A stretch of DNA of 64,000 bases, from the NCBI RefSeq assembly GCF_009362735.1, contig NZ_WHNP01000029.1, positions 50,168-114,167 of the forward strand. The letters run 5' to 3'. Under the pieces are notes generated by a model that was not told the DNA's origin, searched no databases, and worked only from the letters and a program-made list of their open reading frames with translations. This DNA is from Paraburkholderia franconis (GTDB lineage: Bacteria > Pseudomonadota > Gammaproteobacteria > Burkholderiales > Burkholderiaceae). Shown here piece after piece: positions 43,950-52,736 of the stretch. Position numbers and translations under genes: made by a program. Position 1 is the stretch's first letter. Every line of letters begins with the position of its first letter.

Positions 43950-45104
43950 ATGAGAGCAGCGCGCATCGCCATTATCGGGGGTGGACTAAGCGGTCTGTAT
44001 GCGGCTCTTCTTCTCGAGCAACAGGGCATCGAAGACTACGTGTTGCTGGAAGCACGCTCCACGTTTGGCGGTCGCATTCTTTCCGTGTCGCCCGCCGGAA
44101 TGGATGAATCAGGCCAAGATACATCCGATACCTTCGACCGCTTTGACTTAGGGCCAACGTGGTTCTGGCCCGAGTTTCAGCCTCAGTTCGATCGTCTCGT
44201 CAGCAGTCTAGAACTTGAACGGTTCGAACAGCATGACGTCGGCAGCATGATTATCGAGCGATCGTCAAACGAGGGGCCTTTGCGGGTCCACTCCGGCCAC
44301 GCTGCATCGCCCCGGTCGATGCGTCTGGTGGGTGGGATGAACGCACTGGTAGCGGCCCTGTGCAAAAAGCTCCCGCAGGACCGCCTCTCTGTCGGTCACA
44401 GCGTCAAGCGCGTCCGCCATAGCGGTCAACAAATCGAAGTCGATGCTGAGGATTCGCGCGAACGGCTTATCACTTACCGCGTGCAATTCGTGTTGCTTGC
44501 CGTCCCCCCACGCTTGGCGACATCCGCGATCGACTTCACGCCGCCATTGCCGGATTCGATCTCGCGCGCCTGGAGCAATACGGCTACCTGGATGGCATCG
44601 CACGCCAAATATGTCGCTGTCTACGACAGGCCATTCTGGCGCGATCGAGGACTTTCCGGCGAAGCCCGTAGCGCTGTGGGACCGCTCGCAGAAGTCCACG
44701 ATGCCTCGATGCCGGGCGGCAGCGCCGCACTGTTCGGCTTCTTCGGCGTTCCCGCCCACACGCGCAAGCGTGTGCCGGAGCAAGAATTACTGCTCCACTG
44801 TCGAGCGCAGTTCAAGCGCATGTTTGGCGCAGAGGCTGAGCAGCCTAAAGCGGAGCTGATCAAAGACTGGGCCGCCGATCCTCTGACCGCGACGGCGGTC
44901 GACCTCGAAGGCGCAGCAGGACATGGCGCGGCGCCGCAGGCGACCGTCACGTCGTCACCGTGGCATGGACGTCTGGTGGGAATAGCCAGCGAATGGTCAG
45001 TTCGGTTTCCTGGTTATGTGGCAGGCGCCATCGATGCCGCAACCATCGGCGTACGCGAGGCAATCCGTACCGCGGCAGTAAACGGTTGGGGCGTCGGAGT
45101 GTAA
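43950..45104 (+). CDS. FAD-dependent amine oxidase-family enzyme
   Basis: 384 residues. The FAD motif IAIIGGGLSGLYAALLLEQQ with LLEARSTFGGRI starts the chain, GPTWFWPEFQPQFDRLV is the usual substrate-side segment, and GRLVGIASEWSVRFPGYVAG closes the FAD fold. Flavin amine oxidases convert an amine to an imine with H2O2 formation, which would explain the peroxidase-like neighbour. No signal peptide. The exact substrate cannot be read from sequence. Confidence 0.86.
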   Translation: MRAARIAIIGGGLSGLYAALLLEQQGIEDYVLLEARSTFGGRILSVSPAGMDESGQDTSDTFDRFDLGPTWFWPEFQPQFDRLVSSLELERFEQHDVGSMIIERSSNEGPLRVHSGHAASPRSMRLVGGMNALVAALCKKLPQDRLSVGHSVKRVRHSGQQIEVDAEDSRERLITYRVQFVLLAVPPRLATSAIDFTPPLPDSISRAWSNTATWMASHAKYVAVYDRPFWRDRGLSGEARSAVGPLAEVHDASMPGGSAALFGFFGVPAHTRKRVPEQELLLHCRAQFKRMFGAEAEQPKAELIKDWAADPLTATAVDLEGAAGHGAAPQATVTSSPWHGRLVGIASEWSVRFPGYVAGAIDAATIGVREAIRTAAVNGWGVGV

Positions 45105-45160
45105 TAGCCGGGCGTCGCAACCAGGAATCGTCTAATCCCCCTACTCTTTGAGACACGAGC

Positions 45161-46177
45161 ATGAACAGCACATATCGAGCAATGCAGTTGAGCCGGCCTG
45201 GATTTCTTGAACTGGTCGAACGACCGAGACCCACTCCAGGAGCGGGCGAAGTTTTGATCGAGGTGGAGGTATGCGGAATTTGCGGCGCCGACATCGGCCA
45301 GATCGACCGAGCCGATCCCAAATCGAAGCCGCGCGTGCCAGGACATGAAGTGATCGGACGAATTGCTGCCATCGGGGCGGCAGTACCAACGATATGGAAG
45401 ATGGGGCAGCGCGTAGGCGTCGGCCGCCTCGGCGGCCATTGCAACGAATGCGACCAGTGTCGACGCGGGGAATTCCAACTTTGTCGGAATCAGCCGGTCG
45501 TTGGCGTAACGACCGATGGCGGCTACGCCGAAGTGATGATCGCTCGCAGCACTGGCTTGGTTTCGATTCCCGACGAACTCGACTCCGAAGAGGCGGCGCC
45601 CATCTTGTGTGCGGGCCTTGCCACCTTCAATGCACTCAAGAAGTCAGGGGCCGAAGCGGGTGATCTCGTGGCCGTGCTGGGCATCGGTGGGCTTGGGCAC
45701 ATGGCGTTGCAATACGCGCGAAAAATGGGCTTCAAGGTCGTAGCCATCGGCCGCGGGAGGGAGATTGTCGACGATGCATTGGCACTGGGCGCGCATGTCT
45801 ATATCGACACGAATGAAGACGACGCCGCTGCCAAACTCCAGGAGATGGGAGGCGCGCAAGCTATCGTCACGACGATAGGCCACGCCGCCACTGTATCCGC
45901 GTGCATTGCGGGCCTCGCCCCACAGGGCAGATTGATCGTGCTGGGCGTGGGCAAAGATCCGTTACCTGTCGCAAGCGGCCAACTGGTCTCCGGAGAAAAG
46001 AGTGTCATCGGGTCAATGACAGGCACTCCCTACGAGAACGAAAAAGCGCTGAATTTCAGCGCGCTGACCGACGTTCGGCCAATGATCGAAACCATGCCAC
46101 TGGAAAACGCGCTTGCCGCCTATGAGAAAGTGAAGAGCGGCGATGTCAAGTTCAGGATGGTCTTAGTCATGCGATAG
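45161..46177 (+). CDS. Zinc-dependent alcohol dehydrogenase (MDR superfamily)
   Basis: 338 residues. Catalytic zinc ligands in CGICGADIGQ and PGHEVIG; structural zinc Cys cluster in CNECDQCRRGEFQLC; NAD fold LGIGGLGHMALQYARKMG. It oxidises a small alcohol or reduces an aldehyde, presumably the aldehyde released by the preceding amine oxidase. It lies 56 bases downstream of that gene in the same direction. Confidence 0.92.
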   Translation: MNSTYRAMQLSRPGFLELVERPRPTPGAGEVLIEVEVCGICGADIGQIDRADPKSKPRVPGHEVIGRIAAIGAAVPTIWKMGQRVGVGRLGGHCNECDQCRRGEFQLCRNQPVVGVTTDGGYAEVMIARSTGLVSIPDELDSEEAAPILCAGLATFNALKKSGAEAGDLVAVLGIGGLGHMALQYARKMGFKVVAIGRGREIVDDALALGAHVYIDTNEDDAAAKLQEMGGAQAIVTTIGHAATVSACIAGLAPQGRLIVLGVGKDPLPVASGQLVSGEKSVIGSMTGTPYENEKALNFSALTDVRPMIETMPLENALAAYEKVKSGDVKFRMVLVMR

Positions 46178-46316
46178 AAAAACGCATGTTAGTGGGCACC
46201 ACCCATAATCGCGATGCCGACCGCTGAGCCGGGGTTCTAGCCCAGCGGTCGCCGAACATAGCCGATGCTTCTTCGCTTCGCAACGCTCGCCAGTCCGGGC
46301 AATCTAGACCGAACCT

Positions 46317-47546
46317 ATGCCACACGGCCAATCCTCCCCCCCGACCACGTCGCCATTGTCGTCCTCTTACGTTCACGCGAAAGGCAATATCACAAGGCTC
46401 ACCGTCGCGCAGGCATTTGCCGGCGCGAACTCGGCGATTATCTACTCGACGGGCGCAATCGTCGGGAATGCGCTTGCCCCGAGTCACGCGCTGGCGACAC
46501 TCCCTATCTCCATCTTCGTAGTGGGGATGGCGGCTTGCTCGCTACCCAGCGGCGCCATCGCGCAGCGCTATGGCCGCCGGACAGCCTTTCTGACCGGCAC
46601 AGGATGCGGCATGCTTGCCGGCTTGCTTGCAGCTTTGGCGGTAGTAGTGAGCGCTTTCTGGCTCTTTTGCGCAGCAACCTTCTTCGGCGGGGCCTACGCC
46701 GCGGTGGTCTTGTCCTTCCGCTTCGCGGCCGCGGATTGCGTCCAGTCAGAGCGGCGTCCGCGTGCACTATCGTTCGTCATGGCCGGCGGTGTCTTCGCGG
46801 GCGTGATTGGCCCGCAACTCGTCACCTACACCGTGAACTTGTGGGCGCCTCATGCGTTCGCTGCGACATTCTTGGCGCAAGCAGCCGTCGCCGCAATATC
46901 GGCACTTATCCTTTTTGGTGTGCGTCTTCCAAAGACTTCGACGACGGCGGCGCCCGGTGGCCGTCCAATCAGCATCATCGCTCGCCAGTCCAGGTTTGTG
47001 ACCGCAGTTGTCTGCGCAACCGTCTCATACCTGCTGATGAACTTCCTCATGACGGCGGCACCACTTGCGATGCAAATGTGTGGCCTGCCGCAGACGTCGT
47101 CCAACCTTGGGATTCAATGGCACATCATCGCGATGTATGGTCCCAGCTTCTTTACCGGGCGTTTGATCACGCGCTTCGGGGCACAAAAGGTTGTTATGAC
47201 GGGCCTGATACTCATCGCTCTTTCCGCCGTCGTCGGGTTGGCGGGCGTCGATGTCGCGCATTTCTGGCTCACGTTAATTCTGCTCGGCGTAGGGTGGAAC
47301 TTCGGCTTCGTGGGGGCGTCGGCTCTCGTACTCGAATGCCATAGACCGGAAGAAAAGGCCCGCGTGCAGTCGCTCAACGACTTCATTGTCTTCGGGACGA
47401 TGACCTTCGGCTCCTTGCTGTCGGGCGGTCTCCTGACCTCATATGGCTGGAACATGGTGCTCTCGTTGTCATTCATTCCTCTTGCGTTGGCGATGTTTGC
47501 TCTGATCGTCTCGGCGACAGCATACCGGCGCAGCGTCGTCAGTTGA
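46317..47546 (+). CDS. MFS transporter
   Basis: 409 residues, about 12 membrane segments. The loop with AQRYGRRTAFLTGTG (between helices 2 and 3) and the second-half GRLITRFGAQKVVMTG are the MFS signatures. It could export a product or import the operon substrate. ATG 46317 precedes the first helix by 25 residues. A 140-base gap from the alcohol dehydrogenase shows no terminator. Confidence 0.88.
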   Translation: MPHGQSSPPTTSPLSSSYVHAKGNITRLTVAQAFAGANSAIIYSTGAIVGNALAPSHALATLPISIFVVGMAACSLPSGAIAQRYGRRTAFLTGTGCGMLAGLLAALAVVVSAFWLFCAATFFGGAYAAVVLSFRFAAADCVQSERRPRALSFVMAGGVFAGVIGPQLVTYTVNLWAPHAFAATFLAQAAVAAISALILFGVRLPKTSTTAAPGGRPISIIARQSRFVTAVVCATVSYLLMNFLMTAAPLAMQMCGLPQTSSNLGIQWHIIAMYGPSFFTGRLITRFGAQKVVMTGLILIALSAVVGLAGVDVAHFWLTLILLGVGWNFGFVGASALVLECHRPEEKARVQSLNDFIVFGTMTFGSLLSGGLLTSYGWNMVLSLSFIPLALAMFALIVSATAYRRSVVS

Positions 47547-47575
47547 TCGGCTCTACGACGCGAGGCAATGACCGA

Positions 47576-48493
47576 TTACTGTGCCGATGCCGCCTCCTGG
47601 ATTAACCATTCGCGGAATGCCACAAGCTTGGGCAGAGACGAGCACTCTCCGCGGTAAACGATGTAGTAAGCCAGTTCGGAGGTCCACTTTACCTTTGGGA
47701 ACAATTGGACCAGCCGGCCGGCGGCCAGATCGTCGCGGGCCAAGACGCTCCGCGCCAGCGCTACGCCATGACCGTCCACCACTGCTTGCAACACTGCGGC
47801 CGAGTTATTGATCCGCATCCCCCGCCTCGCATCGACGTTCTCTACTCCCGCCCGCTTAAGCCAATCGCTCCACGATGCGAATCCGAGGTGGGTATCGACC
47901 GACAGATCGTGTATCAGTGCTTTGCCGGCGAGGTCAGTGGGTGTCCTGAGCTTGCCGTTTTTGGCGAGCCATGCGGGAGAGCAAACGACGTAGACTTGCT
48001 CGTCCATCAGCTTTTCCGCCACGAGGCCTGGCCAGGAGCCGCGCCCATACCGCACACCGATATCGATGCCCTGAGCGGTGAAGTCGACCAGCTTGAGGTT
48101 CGTGTCGAGCCGAACGTCGGTCTCCGGCCACATTTCGTGAAACCGCTCTATCCGCGGCATCAGCCACTTCCCCGCAAACGATGGACTAACCGCGACCGTC
48201 AACACACCGTTCCTGGAGCCTTCGCGCAAGCGATCCAATCCGAGTGAAAGCCGATCAAACCCTGCGCGAATATCAGGCAACGCACGCTCCGCCGTCTCGG
48301 TCGGAATGAGGCGGGAACGGCCGCTTGTTCCTCTATGAAATAATGGTGTACCGAGCCACTCTTCGAGCGAGCGAACCAATTGACCCACTGCCGCAGGCGT
48401 CACGTTCAGTTCCGCTGCCGCAGACGAGAAGCTTTGGTGCCGAGCGCTCGCTTCAAACGCTCGAAGCGCATTGAGATGTACGGGACCCTTCAT
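47576..48493 (-). CDS. LysR-family regulator (GcvA-like)
   Basis: 305 residues. MKGPVHLNALRAFEASARHQ and SFSSAAAELNVTPAAVGQLV form the winged HTH of the GcvA subgroup, followed by VSPSFAGKWLMPRIERF and DIGVRYGRGSWPGL. It converges on the MFS gene (30-base gap) and is divergent from the second SDR 495 bases away, so either may be its target. Confidence 0.93.
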   Translation of the reverse strand: MKGPVHLNALRAFEASARHQSFSSAAAELNVTPAAVGQLVRSLEEWLGTPLFHRGTSGRSRLIPTETAERALPDIRAGFDRLSLGLDRLREGSRNGVLTVAVSPSFAGKWLMPRIERFHEMWPETDVRLDTNLKLVDFTAQGIDIGVRYGRGSWPGLVAEKLMDEQVYVVCSPAWLAKNGKLRTPTDLAGKALIHDLSVDTHLGFASWSDWLKRAGVENVDARRGMRINNSAAVLQAVVDGHGVALARSVLARDDLAAGRLVQLFPKVKWTSELAYYIVYRGECSSLPKLVAFREWLIQEAASAQ

Positions 48494-48987
48494 GCAAAGA
48501 TAAACTTCATTGGGAGTTCAAGGGTAAAAAGGGCCCGAGGACTATCCCAGGGCACGTCTCTACTGACGTTTCCGTGCGGGACCAGTGCGTCATAGTATTC
48601 GCCCTATGGAGGCACTTCAGATCCGACGTTGCAGTTTGAGCACAGGATATCGCTTTCTGTGGCGCCCGCAATAGAAAGTTTTTCTGTCAATTCGACACAC
48701 TTTATCTCATTTGCCCACAAGAACAATTCAGCGAAGAATCCGCACTGGGTCGACGATGGTGAGGCCTGTTCCTGGACCGACGTCCGATGCACGACTGCGA
48801 CTAGTTTTGCTTCTAGTTGTTGTTGGCTTTGATAGTGTCCTTGCCAAGTGAGAAAAGAGGTAGCGGTCGTTCGAACGTTGCGGCTCCGTCGCATCGGCGC
48901 AACTGAGATCCGTTTCTTCCCGGCCGTGAGCGCGAGTCCAATTCATTCAAACTTAAGCCTGCCAAGTAGCGGGCGGAGGCATTTCAA
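48494..48987. promoter_or_regulatory. Divergent region, LysR / second SDR
   Basis: 495 bases without a credible gene. The last 30 bases before the SDR start (CCTGCCAAG, a purine-rich stretch, then ATTTCAAATG) repeat those before the first SDR at 26041. Confidence 0.4.
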
Positions 48988-49761
48988 ATGAGCAATCAAT
49001 TCAAGGGCAAGAAACTGCTGGTCGTCGGCGGCACCAGCGGAATGGGGCTGGAGACGGCCCGTATGGTTCTCGCCGAAGGCGGCAGCGCGGTAATTGTGGG
49101 CCACCGCGCGGACAAGGCCGAAGAGGCGCGCAAGGAATTGGCCACATTGGGCCAGGTAACGCTATTGATGGCCGACCTATCGAGCAACGACGGGCTGGCC
49201 GCTCTGCTCAAGGCGATCGACGAGCAGTACCCGGATATCGATCTGCTCGTCAATGCGGCCGGAATCTTCTTTCCCAAGCCGTTCCTGGAGCATCAGGACG
49301 CAGACTATGATCAGTACATGAAGCTGAACAAGGCGTTTTTCTTCATCACGCAGAAAGTCGCCGCCAACCTGGTCGCCAGGGCTCGCCCCGGCGCGATTGT
49401 AAATATCGGCTCAATGTGGGCAAAGCAAGCCATCGCAGCAACCCCGTCGTCCGCATACTCCATGGCCAAGGCTGGTCTGCATTCGCTGACTCAGCACCTC
49501 GCAATGGAACTGGCACCCAAGCACATCCGGGTCAATGCAGTGTCGCCAGCAGTAGTCCAGACGCCAATCTACGAAGGCTTCATTCCGAAGGCAGAAGTGC
49601 ACAGCGCGCTGCAGGGTTTCAATAGCTTTCATCCCATCGGCCGCGTGGGCACGCCGCAGGATGTCGCCGAAGCGGTCACCTTCCTGCTCTCGGACAAGGC
49701 AAGCTGGGTAACCGGCGCCATCTGGGACGTCGACGGCGGTGTGATGGCTGGCCGTAACTGA
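48988..49761 (+). CDS. Short-chain dehydrogenase/reductase, copy 2
   Basis: 257 residues, about nine in ten identical by eye to the SDR at 25268 and of the same length. The TSGMGLE nucleotide loop, LLVNAAG, catalytic Ser in NIGSMWA, and YSMAKAG are kept. The altered segment just after the catalytic Ser (SMWAKQAIAATPSSAYSM against SVGAQQAIAAMPASAYAM) may change substrate preference. GGAGG lies nine bases before ATG. A hairpin follows. Confidence 0.93.
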   Translation: MSNQFKGKKLLVVGGTSGMGLETARMVLAEGGSAVIVGHRADKAEEARKELATLGQVTLLMADLSSNDGLAALLKAIDEQYPDIDLLVNAAGIFFPKPFLEHQDADYDQYMKLNKAFFFITQKVAANLVARARPGAIVNIGSMWAKQAIAATPSSAYSMAKAGLHSLTQHLAMELAPKHIRVNAVSPAVVQTPIYEGFIPKAEVHSALQGFNSFHPIGRVGTPQDVAEAVTFLLSDKASWVTGAIWDVDGGVMAGRN

Positions 49762-49788
49762 TATCCACCGAGACAAGACGCTCGTTTC

Positions 49789-49811
49789 CCGGTTGTCCTT
49801 CCGACAACCGG
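49789..49811 (+). terminator. Hairpin after the second SDR
   Basis: CCGGTTGTC and GACAACCGG pair perfectly across CTTCC, 28 bases after the stop. There is no T-run, so termination may need Rho. Confidence 0.5.
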
Positions 49812-49994
49812 CGGCATTGCTCAGCTACTGCCGGCTCACCGACAGCGCCCGCTACTGTCTCAACTCCCTCGGGGCGCCCCCAAGCCGAGCGTCTTTCCCC
49901 GCATCCGCCCGGGCGGTGGGTTCGTCCCGCAGGCGCATAACGCTCGACCCGCCGCATCCCAGTCGACAGGCGGCATGGAAGTCGATTGATGTGT

Positions 49995-50290
49995 GCAGCG
50001 TTGCCGGGACGTGAGAAGTCGATCTCTACGACGTTCTCGTATGCCCATCGATCCCAGCGCCTTCGAGATGAATTCGGACCCGCTATCTGCCTTGATCAGG
50101 CGCGGTATTGGCCGATCTGATGTGATGCGATAGAAAGCGACAACTACGTCTTCGCCTTTTAGCGACGCCCCGACACCGATATCCAGACACTCACGTCTGT
50201 AGTTGTCGACAATCGTCAGCGTGCGCAGGGCTCGCGTCTTACGTCGTCTACCGGAAGGAATGTGCTGCGTTGCCGAGACTTTTCGCGTTT
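49995..50290 (-). mobile_element. IS3-family transposase (orfB) remnant
   Basis: Leftwards the DNA encodes LTIVDNYRRECLDIGVGASL, then LIKADSGSEFISKAL and, one base out of frame, WAYENVVEIDFSRPGN. These are the DDE core segments of IS3-family OrfB (LTIVDxYSREC, DNGPEF, RPGKP), but both ends are missing and the frame is shifted. No terminal inverted repeats were seen. The rest of 49812-50501 has no gene. Confidence 0.75.
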
Positions 50291-50501
50291 CGTGATTGGC
50301 TCCTTAGCGAGGCTTGCGTCGACTGGCATACGAACTAGGTTGGTCATCCGCTCATTTCGAGTGACCGCTTTGTCGATATACGATTATCGAATGGGCGCCA
50401 GCCAGCGCTAGCGCGATCGCGTCAGTCCCGCGATGTTGCTACCGGCATCGGCTATCTCGTGAGGCGAGTCACCCCGTTGCGAGGCTTCTGTATTCATTGG
50501 G

Positions 50502-51428
50502 TCACTCCCGGTCCGTTTGGTCGGCCACCATCCGTTGCGCTGGCGCCCAGAGATCGTGCGCCATCTTCAGGAACCCGGCGATATAGGCGACATCTTCTTC
50601 GCCCTTGCGGACCCCGACATTGATGCTCTTGCTCAAGCCATGCTCGCCGAGCCGGATGGTCCGCACAGGCAACCCGCTCCCCTCCTCCGCCACGAGCCAG
50701 TTCGGTAAGACGGCGATGCCGCGACCGGCTGCAACCAGTTGCAGCATCAGTTCAGTCTGCTCGGCCGTCCGATGAAATTTCGGCTTGCAGTGCGCGGGCA
50801 CCAGAAAGCGCGTGAAGATGTCGAGGCGCTCCTTGCTCACGGGAACCGTGATCAGTTCCTCGCTCATCAGGTCCTGAGGCACAGCGAACTCCCGTGTGGC
50901 GAGCGGATGGCGCTCCGGCACCACCAGCATCAACTCATAGTCGATGACGGGAGCGAACGTGATGTCCGGCACGTCGATCGGGTCGGGCGTGATGAGCAGA
51001 TCGATTTCGTACCCAAGCAGCGCGGCAACGCCGTCAAAACGGAATGCGGTGCGCACATCGAAATCGACATCGGGCCAGGCCGCGAGATAGTGCGGCGTGA
51101 GCCGGGTAAGCCATTTCTGGCACGGATGACATTCCATGCCCACGCGCAGCGCTCCACGGCGACCCTCCGCGAAATTCGTCAGCGTCCGTTCCGCGTGCTC
51201 CATCTGCGGTATCACGCGCCCGGCGAGGCCAAGCAGATATTCGCCGGCGTGTGTGAACCGCAGTCCGCGGCCGTTCTTGGTCCAGAGCTTGACGCCATGC
51301 CGCTCTTCGAATTTTCGAACCATGTGAGAGAGCGCCGACTGCGTCACATTCAACCGGTCGGCCGCCGCGGTCACGCTGCCGAGGCGATCCACTTCCATCA
51401 CGATCGAGAGGTACTGGAGGTCTAGCAT
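50502..51428 (-). CDS. LysR-family regulator, MetR-like
   Basis: 308 residues; ATG 51428 behind GGAGA. The HTH SVTAAADRLNVTQSALSHMV is followed by an effector domain with GMECHPCQKWLTRLTPHY and DLLITPDPIDVP, the same layout as MetR (IECHSCIQWL, ...LVMTSD). MetR binds homocysteine and controls methionine genes. A cystathionine beta-lyase-type enzyme is present 6 kb away. The MFS-TPR pair directly upstream (same strand) may be its target. Confidence 0.87.
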   Translation of the reverse strand: MLDLQYLSIVMEVDRLGSVTAAADRLNVTQSALSHMVRKFEERHGVKLWTKNGRGLRFTHAGEYLLGLAGRVIPQMEHAERTLTNFAEGRRGALRVGMECHPCQKWLTRLTPHYLAAWPDVDFDVRTAFRFDGVAALLGYEIDLLITPDPIDVPDITFAPVIDYELMLVVPERHPLATREFAVPQDLMSEELITVPVSKERLDIFTRFLVPAHCKPKFHRTAEQTELMLQLVAAGRGIAVLPNWLVAEEGSGLPVRTIRLGEHGLSKSINVGVRKGEEDVAYIAGFLKMAHDLWAPAQRMVADQTDRE

Positions 51429-51440
51429 CCCTGTTCTCCA

Positions 51441-52736
51441 TCAGCGCAACGCTTCGGTGCTTCGCGGGCGATCGACGCTATCGGTGCACTGCATCGGCTC
51501 CCGCGACGATCTCGCTTTTCGCAAAGTGAGCGCAAACCCGGCCAGACCCAGCACCGGTCCCGGCACCAGCAGCCACATCGCATCGAGTCCGACATGTTCG
51601 AAAAGCGAGGTGCTCGCTCCAATCGATAACACCGTGATCGCAAAGCCAATCGAGTTCTGGATCGCGAGCGCGCTTCCCACGAGCGCGCGCGGACATGCGT
51701 CGGCAGCGAGCGCGGAAAACTGCGGCGAGTCAGCGGGGGCCGACGCGCCCCAGATCAGCAGAAGCACTGCCATCGTTTCGGGAGCCAGGTGACGCCAGCC
51801 CAAAGCGAAGACGAGCCCACATAGACCGGATATCGCGAGTGCGCCTGTCGCCACCTTCGCACTGCCGAGGTATCGCGACAGAACGCCGCCGAGCACGGAG
51901 CCCAATGCGCCAATCCCGATCACAATGAATGACATCGCCGACACACTGAGACCCGCAAATGCACTCGTCAGAGACGTATGGGAAATCAGCAGCGGCACAG
52001 CGGTCCAAAACGCGTAAAGCTCCCACATGTGGCCGAAATATCCGAGCGTCGCGGCCCGGAACCGGCGAACGCGAAACGCGCTGAGTAGGGATGGCGGCGA
52101 CGTCGCTGGTGTCTCCTTGTTGCGCGCGGAACGGGGCGACACGACAGAGTGCGGCCCATCGCCGAGCGCGCCGATAATGCCGGCCCCACCGACAGCAAGC
52201 AACGACGACGCGGAAATGACCAGCTGCCATGAGAGACCCGCTCCCAGTACGCGCATCGCGTGGGGTAGTGCGGTGCCGAGTATGAGCATCCCGACAAGCT
52301 GCGCGAGCGCCTGACCCGTGCGATTGGGTGCCCAGCCGATGATCAGCTTCATTCCCATCGGATAGATACCGGCGAGGCAGATACCGACGCCGAACCGGAA
52401 CAGCGCGCCACTCACGAGACCGGTCGACAGCCATGCAAAGCCAAGGTTGAACAGCGCACCGACGACGGCGCTGCAGACGAAGATCCTGCTCGCGCGAAAA
52501 CGATCGGCGGCGCCGCTCAGCGAGACGACGAGTGTGCCGAGGATGAAACCGAGCTGCACTGCGCTCGTCAGCCAGCCGATGTCAGCCGCGCTGATGTGCC
52601 AGATTTTCACCAGGTCGCCGGCAGTACTGTTTGCACTGAACCACAGTGCAGTACCGAAGAGTTGCGCGATCGAGATTGCGGCGACCGGGCCTATCCCTTG
52701 AACGAGCAGTTTCCGCACGCAAGTCGCCCCGATCAT
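51441..52736 (-). CDS. MFS transporter
   Basis: 431 residues from ATG 52734-52736, which overlaps the TPR gene's stop (ATGA), so the pair is translationally coupled. About 12 membrane segments; IAQLFGTALWFSANSTAGDL is the first helix and GRTGQ-like WAPNRTGQALAQLVGMLI follows helix 4. It resembles the CynX/NimT-type branch of the MFS. Substrate unknown. Confidence 0.85.
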   Translation of the reverse strand: MIGATCVRKLLVQGIGPVAAISIAQLFGTALWFSANSTAGDLVKIWHISAADIGWLTSAVQLGFILGTLVVSLSGAADRFRASRIFVCSAVVGALFNLGFAWLSTGLVSGALFRFGVGICLAGIYPMGMKLIIGWAPNRTGQALAQLVGMLILGTALPHAMRVLGAGLSWQLVISASSLLAVGGAGIIGALGDGPHSVVSPRSARNKETPATSPPSLLSAFRVRRFRAATLGYFGHMWELYAFWTAVPLLISHTSLTSAFAGLSVSAMSFIVIGIGALGSVLGGVLSRYLGSAKVATGALAISGLCGLVFALGWRHLAPETMAVLLLIWGASAPADSPQFSALAADACPRALVGSALAIQNSIGFAITVLSIGASTSLFEHVGLDAMWLLVPGPVLGLAGFALTLRKARSSREPMQCTDSVDRPRSTEALR

